64,000 nucleotides of DNA from Cohnella candidum (GCF_003713065.1 NZ_CP033433.1:1027001-1091000); one strand, 5' to 3'; counted from the first letter of the stretch, positions 1-8,060 are shown. Numbers and translations are program-made. The notes: a model not told the origin generated them from the letters alone.

Positions 1-1509
1 TTTCGCCGGCCCTTCCAGCACCTCGCCGCGGAAGGAGAACCGCGAGCCGTGGCACGGGCAGTCCCACGTCCGTTCGCCGTCGTTCCATTCGACCTCGCAG
101 CCCATGTGCGTGCAGGTCGTGTCCAGCACGTGGAGCGCGCCGCCGGGCTCCCGGTAGGCGCCGGCCCGCTTGCCGTTCACGTGAACCGCGGCGCCTTCGT
201 CGTTCCCGAGATCCTCCGGATCGCGGCGGACCCACTCCAACTTGCCTGCGATCAGGTGTTTCGCCACGTCCGCGTTCAGGCTCAGGAACTCCTTCACGCT
301 GGGATCGGCATGGAAGCGGGAAGGCGTATACAGCTCCTCATACGGGCTGCGGATGCCGAGAATCAAGTCCTTGAGCAGCAGGGCGGCGGCCGTGCCGCCC
401 GTCATGCCCCATTTGCGGTAACCCGTCGCGATGAAGGCATTGCGCTCGCTCGCCACGGGGCGGCCGACGTACGGGATTTTATCCAGCGTCGTCAGGTCCT
501 GCGCCGACCAGCGGTAACGGATTTCCGCGGGGCCGAACGTCTCTTGGGCGAACTTCTCCAGCGCCTCGTAATGCTGGAAGGTACAGATGCCTTGCCCGGT
601 CTTGTGGCGTTCTCCCCCGATGACGAGCAGGTCCTCCCCGCCGTAAGAGACCGTCCGTATGGAGCGGGGCGGGGTGTCCGCGCTGAGGTAGACGCCGCCC
701 GGATAGTCCTGCGTCCGCTTGACGCCCAGCGCGTAAGAGCGTTCCGAGTACATCCGCGCGAAGTAGAAGCCGCCCGCGCCGTAAAACGGAAAATGCGTGC
801 AGGAAGCGACGTTGCGGCAGGTCACCCGATGGCCGTCCTCCGTCACGACTTGGCTGTAGGGCGAGCCGTGCTCCACGGTTTTCGCCATCGTTTCCTCGAA
901 CAATTGCCCTCCGAGCCCGACGAACTCCCGTACGAGGCGCGACAAATAGGCGGTCGGGTGAAACCGCGCCTGCCCGGTCATCGCGACCGCGGCCAGAACG
1001 CCCGGAATGGGCAGCGGGATCCCGTTCACGCGTTTTCCGGGAATGCCGAGCTTCTCGTACGCTTTCCATTCTTTGTCGATTTTGGCGACGTTCTGCTCGC
1101 TCGCCGTGTATACATAAGCGTCTTCCTCCGCCCAATCGCACGAGATGTCCAGCTCCCGCACGGTTGAACGGATGAAGTCCATCGCCTGCCGGTTCGCGTC
1201 GTAATACAGCCGCGCCTTCTCTTCGCCGACGTGGTGTATGAACTCGTCGTAGATCAAATCGTGCTGGGCGGTGACTTTGGCGGTCGTATGGCCGGTCGTG
1301 CCGGTCAGGATGCGTCCCGCCTCGAGCAGCGCGACCTTTTGTCCTTCCTTGGCCAGCAAATAAGCGAGCGTAATGCCGGTGATTCCGCCTCCGACAACGG
1401 CGACGTCGACCGACAGATCGGCCGTGAGCTTGCCCGAAGAGGGAATTTCGGCCGAAGCCAGCCAGAACGACTCGGGGTATTGGGGCAGCCCCGTTTTTTG
1501 TTCATCCAT
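1..1509 (-). CDS. FAD-dependent oxidoreductase with C-terminal Rieske [2Fe-2S] domain (3' end outside window)
   Basis: Reading the minus strand from ATG at 1509 gives 503 codons with no stop before the window edge, so the C-terminus is missing. Residues 36-45 form an FAD-binding Rossmann start with the glycine-rich GGGITG turn, followed by a DAO-type oxidoreductase body. Near the end is a Rieske cluster site, C466-x-H468 and C484-x-x-H487, which binds a [2Fe-2S] cluster. The family resembles B. subtilis YhfW; its substrate is unknown. The start is set by AGGAGG 9 bases upstream. It is transcribed away from the thi operon. Expect a soluble flavoprotein oxidising a small amine or similar substrate; that part is inference from the DAO fold. 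Confidence 0.9.
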   Translation of the reverse strand, partial: MDEQKTGLPQYPESFWLASAEIPSSGKLTADLSVDVAVVGGGITGITLAYLLAKEGQKVALLEAGRILTGTTGHTTAKVTAQHDLIYDEFIHHVGEEKARLYYDANRQAMDFIRSTVRELDISCDWAEEDAYVYTASEQNVAKIDKEWKAYEKLGIPGKRVNGIPLPIPGVLAAVAMTGQARFHPTAYLSRLVREFVGLGGQLFEETMAKTVEHGSPYSQVVTEDGHRVTCRNVASCTHFPFYGAGGFYFARMYSERSYALGVKRTQDYPGGVYLSADTPPRSIRTVSYGGEDLLVIGGERHKTGQGICTFQHYEALEKFAQETFGPAEIRYRWSAQDLTTLDKIPYVGRPVASERNAFIATGYRKWGMTGGTAAALLLKDLILGIRSPYEELYTPSRFHADPSVKEFLSLNADVAKHLIAGKLEWVRRDPEDLGNDEGAAVHVNGKRAGAYREPGGALHVLDTTCTHMGCEVEWNDGERTWDCPCHGSRFSFRGEVLEGPAK

Positions 1510-1594
1510 CACGTGGATCCTCCTCAACAGACGAAATTGGACATTCGATTGGAAAAGTATGCCCATCTTCCCCGTAAGGGAGTCACCGTGCCGC

Positions 1595-1623
1595 TCTATC
1601 GGAACGTCCGCAAAATGCGTCAA
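1595..1623 (-). promoter_or_regulatory. candidate sigma-A promoter for the Rieske/FAD oxidoreductase
   Basis: On the minus strand TTGACG (1623-1618) is followed after 17 bases by GATAGA (1600-1595). The -35 box is a 5/6 match and the -10 box only 3/6. It lies about 85 bases before the ATG and is back to back with the thi promoter. Confidence 0.35.
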
Positions 1624-1627
1624 GTGG

Positions 1628-1655
1628 TAGACAGCGGAAAATCGTTTGCTATAAT
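1628..1655 (+). promoter_or_regulatory. candidate sigma-A promoter of the thi operon
   Basis: TAGACA (1628-1633), a 16-base spacer, then a perfect TATAAT (1650-1655). It sits about 35 bases before the TPP riboswitch aptamer, the expected place for the promoter of a riboswitch-controlled operon. Confidence 0.65.
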
Positions 1656-1689
1656 GGAGGGAGCAAGGGAGTTTCCGACAATTCCATAT

Positions 1690-1790
1690 AAGCCCCGGGG
1701 GAGCTGGATAAGAGGCCGGCTGAGAGTGCATCCCTATGATGCAGACCCTTATACCTGATCTGGTTAGTACCAGCGTAGGAAGGCGGGAGC
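1690..1790 (+). ncRNA. TPP riboswitch (THI element)
   Basis: The conserved THI-box parts are all present: GGGGGAGC near 1697, GGCTGAGAGTG near 1717, ACCCTTATACCTGATC near 1745 and TGGTTAGTACCAGCGTAGGA near 1761. TPP binding to this aptamer normally stops expression downstream. It lies in the leader of a thiY-like operon and is followed by an intrinsic terminator at 1837-1866, so control by premature termination is the likely mechanism. The outer ends of the P1 stem are approximate. Confidence 0.95.
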
Positions 1791-1836
1791 GCGGCGGCAG
1801 CATGTCCGTTTGCGCATTCGTTCATGTTTCATGATG

Positions 1837-1866
1837 AACGCCCTCCGGAATCGGGGGGCGTTTTTT
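1837..1866 (+). terminator. riboswitch-controlled intrinsic terminator
   Basis: Stem AACGCCCTCC (1837-1846) pairs with GGGGGGCGTT (1853-1862), with one G-U pair, and runs into six T residues. A competing 7-bp hairpin, CGTTCAT (1819-1825) with ATGAACG (1834-1840), shares its first four stem bases and may act as the antiterminator side of the switch. Confidence 0.8.
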
Positions 1867-1936
1867 GGTTTGCGGCAGAGGCTTCCCTTGGACATTTTCC
1901 GCGAGAGCGGGCAAGGGACAGGAGAGGAAGAGAAAG

Positions 1937-3022
1937 ATGAAAGCAAGGTTGAAAGGTTGGAAAATGGCGGGCGCGGGGGTGCTCGCGGGACTGATGCTCC
2001 TGACGGGTTGCGGAGACAAAGCGAACAACGGGGGAGCCTCGTCTTCTCCGTCGGCTTCGCCTTCCGCATCGCCGGCCGCGTCGCAGTCGGCTTCGCCGTC
2101 GGCGTCGCCGGAAGCGGGCAAGCCGCTTACGGAAGTGAAGGTCGTCCTCGACTGGACGCCGAACACGAACCACACCGGGCTGTATGTCGCGCGGGACCAA
2201 GGCTTCTGGGAGAAACGCGGCCTCAAGGTCGACATCGTGCAGCCGCCGGAAACCGGCGCGAGCCAGATGGTGGCCAGCGGCGCGGCGGAATTCGGCGTCG
2301 GCTACCAGGAAGACCTGACGCTCGGCCGCGAGAACGGCGTTCCGCTCGTCTCGCTGGCGGCGATCATCCAGCATAACACGTCCGGCTTTGCGTCGCCGGT
2401 CGCCAAGAACATCAAGACGCCGAAAGATTTTGCGGGCAAAACGTACGGCGGCTGGGGCTCCCCGGTCGAGCAGGCCGTCATCGAGACGCTCATGAAGGAG
2501 CAGGGCGCGGATCCGTCCAAAGTGAAAATCGTCAACATCGGCGAGGCGGACTACTTCACGGCGGTCAAACGCGACATCGATTTCGCCTGGATCTATTACG
2601 CCTGGACGGGCGTGGAGGCCGAAACCCGCAAAGAGAACCTGAACATGATCTGGATGAAGGATTACGACAAGCGTTTGGACTACTACACGCCTCTTTTGAT
2701 GACGAGTGAGAAAATGATCCAGGATAAGCCGGACATCGTCCGGGCGTTCGTGGAAGGAGCGGCCGAAGGTTACCAATACGCCATCGACCATCCGGACGAA
2801 GCCGCCGACGTGCTGATCAAGGCGGTGCCGGAATTGAACGCCGACCTCGTGCGCGCCAGCCAGAAGTGGCTCAGCCCCCGCTACAAGGACGACGCTCCGC
2901 GCTGGGGCGAACAGAAGAAGGAAGTGTGGGAAGGCTACGCCGACTGGATGATCAGCCACGGCATCATGAAGAAGAAACTCGATTTCGACACCATGTTCAC
3001 GAACGAGTTCCTGCCGAAGTAA
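1937..3022 (+). CDS. thiY: ABC transporter substrate-binding lipoprotein, ThiY-like (pyrimidine thiamine precursor)
   Basis: A 361-residue NMT1/THI5-like periplasmic-type binding protein that should capture a hydroxymethylpyrimidine-type thiamine precursor outside the membrane for ThiXZ. The N-terminus is a lipoprotein signal with lipobox LTGC, lipidated Cys25. A Ser/Ala/Pro-rich linker follows (about residues 33-60), then the binding domain, which opens with a DWTPNTNHTGLYVA motif typical of the family. The start at 1937 is preferred over an upstream in-frame GTG at 1865 because it directly precedes the signal peptide and has a GGAGAGGAAG ribosome site. First gene after the TPP riboswitch. 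Substrate assignment comes from family and riboswitch context. Confidence 0.9.
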   Translation: MKARLKGWKMAGAGVLAGLMLLTGCGDKANNGGASSSPSASPSASPAASQSASPSASPEAGKPLTEVKVVLDWTPNTNHTGLYVARDQGFWEKRGLKVDIVQPPETGASQMVASGAAEFGVGYQEDLTLGRENGVPLVSLAAIIQHNTSGFASPVAKNIKTPKDFAGKTYGGWGSPVEQAVIETLMKEQGADPSKVKIVNIGEADYFTAVKRDIDFAWIYYAWTGVEAETRKENLNMIWMKDYDKRLDYYTPLLMTSEKMIQDKPDIVRAFVEGAAEGYQYAIDHPDEAADVLIKAVPELNADLVRASQKWLSPRYKDDAPRWGEQKKEVWEGYADWMISHGIMKKKLDFDTMFTNEFLPK

Positions 3023-3054
3023 CGCTACCGAATCCCTGAAGGAGGCAACGCCTT

Positions 3055-3354
3055 ATGGCCCAAGCGCTTCTCAGCGTGCAGATTCTGCCGAAAACGAAGG
3101 ACGGGGAGGACGTCATCCCCTACGTGGACCGCGCGATCGCGGTCATCAAGGAGTCCGGCGTGAATTACCGCGTCGGACCGCTCGAGACGACGATGGAAGG
3201 CGAGTTCGACGAGCTGCTCGCCATCCTCAAGCGGATGAACGACGCCATGTTCGAGATGGGCAGCCCGTCGGTCATGTCCCAAGTGAAACTGCTGGTGGGC
3301 GGACCGAACGCTTCGATGGAACGGCTGCTGGAGAAATACCCCGATGGCAAATAA
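3055..3354 (+). CDS. MTH1187/YkoF-family thiamine-binding protein
   Basis: A 99-residue protein of the MTH1187 family (UPF0045), a small ferredoxin-like alpha/beta fold that binds thiamine-like ligands in known members. It starts MAQALLSVQILP and carries the conserved stretch near residues 43-50 (GPLETTMEG), which is diagnostic. It sits 32 bases after thiY with an AGGAGG site and overlaps the start of thiX by 11 bases, so it is translated within the uptake operon. Its job may be to bind incoming precursor or thiamine in the cytoplasm; this is inferred from context. Confidence 0.85.
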   Translation: MAQALLSVQILPKTKDGEDVIPYVDRAIAVIKESGVNYRVGPLETTMEGEFDELLAILKRMNDAMFEMGSPSVMSQVKLLVGGPNASMERLLEKYPDGK

Positions 3355-4132
3355 AGCGGCGTGGCGGAGGGTGTGGCCCCCCTCCGCCGCTTTCGTTATT
3401 TTCGTGGCCATTTGGCAAGCGGCCTGCCGCTACGGGAAGGTCGATCCGTGGATCCTGCCGGCCCCCTCCGCGATCGCGATGCGGCTGAAGGACGACTCCG
3501 GCTTGCTGCTCGGGCATCTCGGCGCCACGCTTCGACTCGCGATGTCCGGACTTGCGATCGGCGTCGCGGCCGGCGTGGCCGTGGCGGTCGTCCTGCACGT
3601 GCTGCCGTTCGTGCGCTCGGCCTTGTCGCCGTTCGTCATCGCGTCCCAGAACGTCCCGCTCATCGCGCTCGGCCCGCTGCTCATGATCTGGTTCGGCTTC
3701 GGCCTGACGCCGAAGTTGATCCTGCTTACGCTTGTCTGCTTCTTTCCGGTCGCCTGGTCGATGCTGGCCGGACTCGGCAGGGCGGAACCGCACCTGCGCG
3801 AATATTTGGCCATGATCGGGGCGTCCCGCTGGGACGTGCTGCGGCGGCTCGAGCTGCCCGCTTCGCTGCCGTATTTGTTCTCCGGCCTGAAAATCACCGT
3901 CACCTACAGCGTCACGACCGCGATCGTCGCCGAATGGCTCGGGGCCAGCAAAGGCATCGGCTATTATCTTGTCTTGAAATTCAAAGGCTACGACACCTCG
4001 GCCGTGTTCGGCGCGGTCATCTGCATCGTGTTGCTCTGCCTGATCCTATACGGAATGGCGGCGCTCCTGGAGCGCTGGGTCGTGCAAAGCCGTCTCCACA
4101 CGCGGCCGGTGAAGGGAGGGGATCGGCCATGA
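3344..4132 (+). CDS. thiX: ABC transporter permease, ThiX-like
   Basis: A 262-residue inner-membrane permease of the BPD_transp_1 (SsuC/TauC) type with about six predicted hydrophobic segments. The cytoplasmic EAA-like loop that contacts the ATPase is visible near residues 147-170 (EYLAMIGASRWDVLRRLELP). The ATG lies inside the end of the preceding gene, an 11-base overlap, and the stop overlaps the ATG of the ATPase gene, so all are translationally coupled. It forms the channel of the predicted pyrimidine precursor importer with ThiY and ThiZ. Confidence 0.9.
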   Translation: MANKAAWRRVWPPSAAFVIFVAIWQAACRYGKVDPWILPAPSAIAMRLKDDSGLLLGHLGATLRLAMSGLAIGVAAGVAVAVVLHVLPFVRSALSPFVIASQNVPLIALGPLLMIWFGFGLTPKLILLTLVCFFPVAWSMLAGLGRAEPHLREYLAMIGASRWDVLRRLELPASLPYLFSGLKITVTYSVTTAIVAEWLGASKGIGYYLVLKFKGYDTSAVFGAVICIVLLCLILYGMAALLERWVVQSRLHTRPVKGGDRP

Positions 4133-4923
4133 CGAGTCCAGGCGAAAAATATCAACTGGAGTTGACCGGCGTTTCCAAAAGCTATTCCCGGAACGGCCGG
4201 CCCTTCCCCGTATTGGACGGCGTTTCGATCCGCGTTCGCGAAGGGGAATTCGTGACGCTTCTCGGCCCTTCGGGCAGCGGCAAGTCGACGCTGTTCCGGC
4301 TGGTCGGCGGCATCGAGCTGCCGGACCGGGGCAGCATCGCCATCGGCGGCCGGGACGCGGCGGGAACGCCGGGGCTCATCAGCTACATGCCGCAGCAAGC
4401 CTCGCTGTTCCCGTGGATGACGGTGACGGACAACGTCGTCTCCGCGCTGGAAATCGCGGGCGTCAAACGTGAAGAGGCCCGTTCGTCCGCGGCGGAATGG
4501 CTCGGGCGGATCGGCCTCTCCGGCGTGGCGCGGGAATATCCCGGCGTACTGTCGGGCGGCATGCAGCAGCGGGTGTCCTTCCTGCGCGCGCTCCTGATGC
4601 CGCGCGATCTGATGTGTTTGGATGAGCCCTTCGCCGCGCTCGACGCGCTGACGCGCACCGACATGCAGCATTGGCTGCTGCAGCTGTGGGAGACGCAGCG
4701 GCGCTCGGTGCTGTTCGTGACTCACAGCATCGAGGAGGCGCTCACGCTGTCCGACCGGATCTACGTGCTGTCGCCGGCGCCCGCCCGGGTCATCCGCGAG
4801 ATCGAAGTCCCGTTCGGCCGGCCGCGCCGGTCCGACGTCTGGACCGACCCGGCTTTCACGGAACTGAAGCGGGAAATCCTGAATCTGCTCGGGAAAGGGG
4901 GCGCGGACGCCCATGCCTTATGA
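4129..4923 (+). CDS. thiZ: ABC transporter ATP-binding protein, ThiZ-like
   Basis: A 264-residue ATPase subunit of the SsuB/TauB/ThiZ group. Walker A is GPSGSGKST (46-54), the Q-loop is MPQQ (87-90), the signature is LSGGMQQR (141-148), Walker B ends LDEP (164-167) and the switch His is H199. The ATG at 4129 overlaps the thiX stop by four bases. A longer open frame runs upstream inside thiX but is only the permease gene read in another frame. It energises the importer from the cytoplasmic side. Confidence 0.92.
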   Translation: MTSPGEKYQLELTGVSKSYSRNGRPFPVLDGVSIRVREGEFVTLLGPSGSGKSTLFRLVGGIELPDRGSIAIGGRDAAGTPGLISYMPQQASLFPWMTVTDNVVSALEIAGVKREEARSSAAEWLGRIGLSGVAREYPGVLSGGMQQRVSFLRALLMPRDLMCLDEPFAALDALTRTDMQHWLLQLWETQRRSVLFVTHSIEEALTLSDRIYVLSPAPARVIREIEVPFGRPRRSDVWTDPAFTELKREILNLLGKGGADAHAL

Positions 4924-5710
4924 CGCGCATATCCACTTGGACCACTATGCGCCGGCGCAGCTGGACGAAATGCTCCGCGCTTCGTTCGCGTCCGGCGTGG
5001 ACGGCGTGGTCGCCGTCTCGATGGGCCTCGCTTCCTGCGAAGCGAACCGCGCGCTGGCGCGGCGGTATCCCGGCCGGGTGCTTCCCGCTTACGGCCGGCA
5101 CCCGGAGCAGCCCCCGCTGGCGGAAGACGAGCTTGAGGCCCTGTGCGCCTGGATCGCGGCGCTTCCCGGGGACGAGGCGTTCGCCATCGGGGAGGTGGGC
5201 TTGCCGTACTTCAATCGAACGGCGGCCGAATCTTCGGGGCTTTCCTTCGACTCCGCGCCGTACTTCCGCCAGCTGGAACGGTTCGCAGCCTTGGCCGCCG
5301 AGCTGGACCGCCCGATCGTGCTTCACGCCGTCCAAGAGGATACGGAAGCGGTGATCGACCTGCTGGAGCGATTCGGCGTCCGCAAAGCCCACTTCCATTG
5401 GTGGAAGGGAAGCGCGCAGGCCGTGAGCCGGCTTATCGCGGGCGGTTACTACGTTTCCGTGACTCCCGAGGTCCGATACGACGAGGAAACGCGCGCGCTG
5501 GCCCGTATTTACCCGCTGGAACGGCTGCTCGTGGAAACGGACGGCCCGTGGCCGTTCGAAGGCCCTTATGCCGGGATGCGGACCGAGCCGTGGATGGTGC
5601 TCGATTCGATCCGCGAAATCGCCGCGTTGCGAGGGCTGGACGAGGAAGACGTCCGTGCGGCGCTCGATGCCAACACCCGGAGCTGCTACGCGATCGGCGG
5701 GCAGGGGTGA
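4913..5710 (+). CDS. TatD-family metal-dependent hydrolase of the thi operon
   Basis: A 265-residue TIM-barrel hydrolase of the TatD family. The metal site is complete: H6-x-H8, E94 in GEVGLPYF, H138, H160 or H162, and D210 in ETDGPW. A family GxHP motif is at 61-64. The family includes DNases and other metallohydrolases, so the true substrate is open. It overlaps thiZ by 11 bases and ends the riboswitch-controlled operon just before a terminator. That placement suggests it processes an imported thiamine precursor rather than DNA; this is inference. Confidence 0.85.
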   Translation: MPYDAHIHLDHYAPAQLDEMLRASFASGVDGVVAVSMGLASCEANRALARRYPGRVLPAYGRHPEQPPLAEDELEALCAWIAALPGDEAFAIGEVGLPYFNRTAAESSGLSFDSAPYFRQLERFAALAAELDRPIVLHAVQEDTEAVIDLLERFGVRKAHFHWWKGSAQAVSRLIAGGYYVSVTPEVRYDEETRALARIYPLERLLVETDGPWPFEGPYAGMRTEPWMVLDSIREIAALRGLDEEDVRAALDANTRSCYAIGGQG

Positions 5711-5750
5711 CGGTCACGGCCGAATAGCCGCAGGGCGGCGCCGAAATCAA

Positions 5751-5775
5751 GCCGGGAACGCGGTTCCCGGCTTTT
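5751..5775 (+). terminator. intrinsic terminator of the thi operon
   Basis: Perfect 9-bp stem GCCGGGAAC (5751-5759) and GTTCCCGGC (5763-5771) with a 3-base loop and a short T run (5772-5775). It follows the TatD gene by 40 bases. Confidence 0.8.
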
Positions 5776-5876
5776 CCGCGGTTGCGCGTGAGGAAACGTC
5801 CTTGTACGATGGGGAGGAGAATGAACGCCGGGAGACGCCTGGACCGAATCCGGCGAAGAGCAGGAGGAGATGGAGG

Positions 5877-6893
5877 ATGAAGCATCGGATCGTCGTGGCG
5901 GGCTGCGGGGGCATGTCCAACGTCTGGCTGGACGACGCGGCGGAACGCGCGAATGCGGAGATCGTCGGCCTGGTCGACATTCACGAGGCGACCGCCCGGG
6001 CCATGGCGGAGAAACGCGGGCTGCAGGTGCCTATTTTCACGGATTTAACGGAAGCGATCCGGCGGACCGAAGCGAGTCTCGTGTTCGACGTCACCGTTCC
6101 CGCGAGCCATAAGCAGGTGGTGACGACCGCGATGCGCCTTGGCTGCGACGTATTCGGAGAGAAGCCGATGGCGGAATCGATGGCCGACGCGGAAGAGATC
6201 GTCCGGACGGCGGAAGCCTCCGGCAAACGGTATTCCGTCATGCAGAACCGCCGGTATTTGCGCCACATCCGGCCGCTTCGCGACTTTGTGGCCGCAGGCG
6301 GGCTCGGCACGGTAGGGACGGTGCATTCCGATTTCTTCATCGGCGCCCATTTCGGAGGCTTCCGCGACGCGATGGACAGCCCGCTGATCGTCGACATGGC
6401 CATCCATACGTTCGACCAAGCGCGCTTCATGACCGGGGCGGACCCGGTGTCGGTCTATTGCCATGAATTCAACCCCGCCGGTTCCTGGTACCGCGGGAAC
6501 GCTTCGGCCGTCTGCATTTTCGAAATGAGCGACGGCTCCGTCTATACCTACCGGGGCTCCTGGTGCAGCGAAGGCTTCAACACCTCGTGGGAGGCGGATT
6601 GGCGAATCATCGGGGATAAAGGAACCGCCAAATGGGACGGCACCGCGCCGGCGGCCGCGGAAGTGCTGGACGAAACGCAGCCCGGCGGCTTCCACCGTCC
6701 CGTGAAGGCGGCCGAACTGCCGGAGCCGTGGACGGGCCGGGAAGGCCACCGCGGCTGCCTGGACGAAATGTTCGCGGCGCTCGAGGAAGGACGGCCCGCC
6801 GAGACGGATTGCCGCGACAACATCCGTAGCGCCGCGATGGTGTTCGGCGCCGTGGAGAGCGCCAGAACGGGCCGGAAGGTCTCGCTCGCTTAA
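5877..6893 (+). CDS. Gfo/Idh/MocA-family NAD(P)-dependent oxidoreductase
   Basis: A 338-residue sugar-type dehydrogenase. The Rossmann fold opens with VVAGCGGM (6-13) for NAD(P) binding, and the family EKP motif is at residues 95-97. The C-terminal half is the usual beta-sheet substrate domain, with the HTFDQ region carrying the likely catalytic His. The start at 5877 is preferred because AGGAGG lies upstream and the Rossmann fold begins immediately; an upstream in-frame extension has no domain. It is flanked by terminators on both sides, so it is probably transcribed alone. Substrate cannot be told from sequence. Confidence 0.88.
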   Translation: MKHRIVVAGCGGMSNVWLDDAAERANAEIVGLVDIHEATARAMAEKRGLQVPIFTDLTEAIRRTEASLVFDVTVPASHKQVVTTAMRLGCDVFGEKPMAESMADAEEIVRTAEASGKRYSVMQNRRYLRHIRPLRDFVAAGGLGTVGTVHSDFFIGAHFGGFRDAMDSPLIVDMAIHTFDQARFMTGADPVSVYCHEFNPAGSWYRGNASAVCIFEMSDGSVYTYRGSWCSEGFNTSWEADWRIIGDKGTAKWDGTAPAAAEVLDETQPGGFHRPVKAAELPEPWTGREGHRGCLDEMFAALEEGRPAETDCRDNIRSAAMVFGAVESARTGRKVSLA

Positions 6894-6902
6894 AGGGAAA
6901 AA

Positions 6903-6947
6903 GCCGTTCCCCGGGCTGCGAAGCCGCAGCGGGAACGGCCTTTTTTT
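6903..6947. terminator. intrinsic terminator between convergent genes
   Basis: Stem GCCGTTCCC (6903-6911) and GGGAACGGC (6931-6939), with an inner hairpin in the loop, followed by seven T residues on the plus strand. It ends the Gfo/Idh gene. The minus strand also has an A/T-rich flank (AAAAA before the stem), so it may serve the small minus-strand gene as well. Confidence 0.8.
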
Positions 6948-6955
6948 CGCGCGCG

Positions 6956-7147
6956 TTATCCGTGGTACTTGCCGGAAGGCTCGTTCAGCACCCATTCCAG
7001 CAGAAGGAGCTGGTCCTCGATTCGGTCCAACAGAAGCCTGAGTTCGGGATCTCCTTCGCCGGGCGCTTCCGCAAGCCGAGTCTCGAGCGACTGTTTTTGC
7101 GCCGACAATTGGTGAAGCTTCCGTTTAATCTGGTCAGCCGTTCTCAC
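6956..7147 (-). CDS. small coiled-coil hypothetical protein
   Basis: A 63-residue protein rich in Leu, Glu, Gln and Arg with heptad-like spacing over most of its length, so probably a soluble helical hairpin or coiled coil. It begins at a GTG (7147) preceded by GGGAGGG, and ends just before the shared terminator. No family is recognised. It is convergent with the Gfo/Idh gene. It is called real because it has a ribosome site, a terminator and a protein-like composition. Confidence 0.65.
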   Translation of the reverse strand: MRTADQIKRKLHQLSAQKQSLETRLAEAPGEGDPELRLLLDRIEDQLLLLEWVLNEPSGKYHG

Positions 7148-7318
7148 GCCGCAGCCCTCCCGTCATTGGCCAAGCAAACAGACCTATCGTAGCAGATCGA
7201 TCCGGCCGAGAAAAGCCGCGAACCGCGAACAAATTTTCGAAAATGTAATCCAGGTTACAGAAATGGGACGCCCGTTTCGGGTATGATGGCGAAAACGGGT
7301 TCGAGCGGGTGGTTTCGA

Positions 7319-7399
7319 ATGGATTGGTTGGGCATTCTCATCATCGGCCTCGCTTCTTTCATCGCTTTGATCGCAGTAGAACGAAGAGGCAACGGATAA
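7319..7399 (+). CDS. 26-residue putative single-pass membrane microprotein
   Basis: An ATG at 7319 opens a 26-codon frame encoding MDWLGILIIGLASFIALIAV followed by a basic tail ERRGNG. One hydrophobic segment spans about residues 4-20, with Arg residues after it. GGGTGG lies 6-11 bases upstream as a weak ribosome site. A strong terminator begins 28 bases after the stop, which supports a short dedicated transcript. Function unknown; KdpF-like in size only, with no kdpA nearby. Confidence 0.5.
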   Translation: MDWLGILIIGLASFIALIAVERRGNG

Positions 7400-7424
7400 A
7401 CGGCGGCTTCGGCCCAGACGCGCG

Positions 7425-7456
7425 AAAACCGCAGTCCCACACGGACTGCGGTTTTT
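7425..7456 (+). terminator. intrinsic terminator after the membrane microprotein
   Basis: An 11-bp perfect stem, AACCGCAGTCC (7427-7437) and GGACTGCGGTT (7443-7453), flanked by A and T runs, so it could work on both strands. Confidence 0.8.
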
Positions 7457-7769
7457 CGTTGCGGCTGGGGCCCGAGCCATTCCCTGCTTCCGGAATTCTC
7501 CGGTAACCGCCGGCGGTAACTCCCCAACTCAAAATAACAAGTGTCGGAGCCCCGACCGCATTTTCGACCTATGAACGAGTCTGCAACATCTTATTTTCGA
7601 AACAGGGTGGTACAGGTGAAAAAAGGCTAGAAAACATCGCACAAAAAAAGTGACCCGCATTTCTGCGGGTCCAGGCAATCTATATCAAGTGGGGTTGATG
7701 TCTAAATCTTACCCCCCGAATATGAAAGCCAAGTGAAGAGAACCTGAAAGGAGGATGAAAAAACGGCTT
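7457..7769. other. gene-free stretch
   Basis: About 310 bases with no convincing coding frame on either strand. It contains the minus-strand terminator at 7643-7672 and otherwise nothing I can assign. Confidence 0.6.
7643..7672 (-). terminator. intrinsic terminator, minus strand
   Basis: Read on the minus strand, GACCCGCA (7672-7665), loop, TGCGGGTC (7660-7653), then a seven-T run. It lies about 100 bases past the end of the small minus-strand gene at 7770-7994. Confidence 0.65.
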
Positions 7770-7994
7770 TTATTTTTTTTCCGCCGCTTCCCTGTCTTGA
7801 ACGTCTTTAAATACCCGCTGGACGACGAACAGTTCTTCCAATTGGTCCAACGTGCCTGCTTTTTGTTCGATCGTGTACAGGCCGTTCTTCAAATCGTCCA
7901 CGTAGATTTCTCCGTATTTTTCGTTCTGCGGCCCAACCGAGTACGTGTACCCGTTAGGCAGTTTCGAGCCGACCGGGATGCGCGCGATTTTCAA
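7770..7994 (-). CDS. small conserved-looking hypothetical protein
   Basis: A 74-residue soluble, mixed-charge protein starting at TTG (7994) with an AGAGAGGCAG sequence upstream. It has a beta-rich N-terminal half (positions 1-35 with PVGSKLPNGYTYSVGP) and a Lys/Glu-rich helical C-terminus. No family is recognised. A candidate promoter lies at 8060-8032 and a terminator at 7672-7643, both on the same strand, which supports a single-gene unit. The opposite-strand frame from 7755 covers it but has no protein-like character. Confidence 0.65.
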   Translation of the reverse strand: MKIARIPVGSKLPNGYTYSVGPQNEKYGEIYVDDLKNGLYTIEQKAGTLDQLEELFVVQRVFKDVQDREAAEKK

Positions 7995-8031
7995 AGCTTC
8001 TGCCTCTCTTTCGTAGATGAAATACCCCTAT

Positions 8032-8060
8032 ATTATCACAAGATGGCAGATCTTTCGCAA
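8032..8060 (-). promoter_or_regulatory. candidate sigma-A promoter of the 74-residue protein gene
   Basis: Minus strand TTGCGA (8060-8055), 17-base spacer, GATAAT (8037-8032). It lies about 40 bases before the TTG start. Confidence 0.5.

Noticed and set aside
49-1167. 372-residue plus-strand frame at the window start
   Set aside because: It is the reverse of the FAD/Rieske gene, which has clear cofactor motifs.
7319-7399. KdpF identity for the microprotein
   Set aside because: Size is similar but no kdpA or kdpB follows and no conserved residues are shared.
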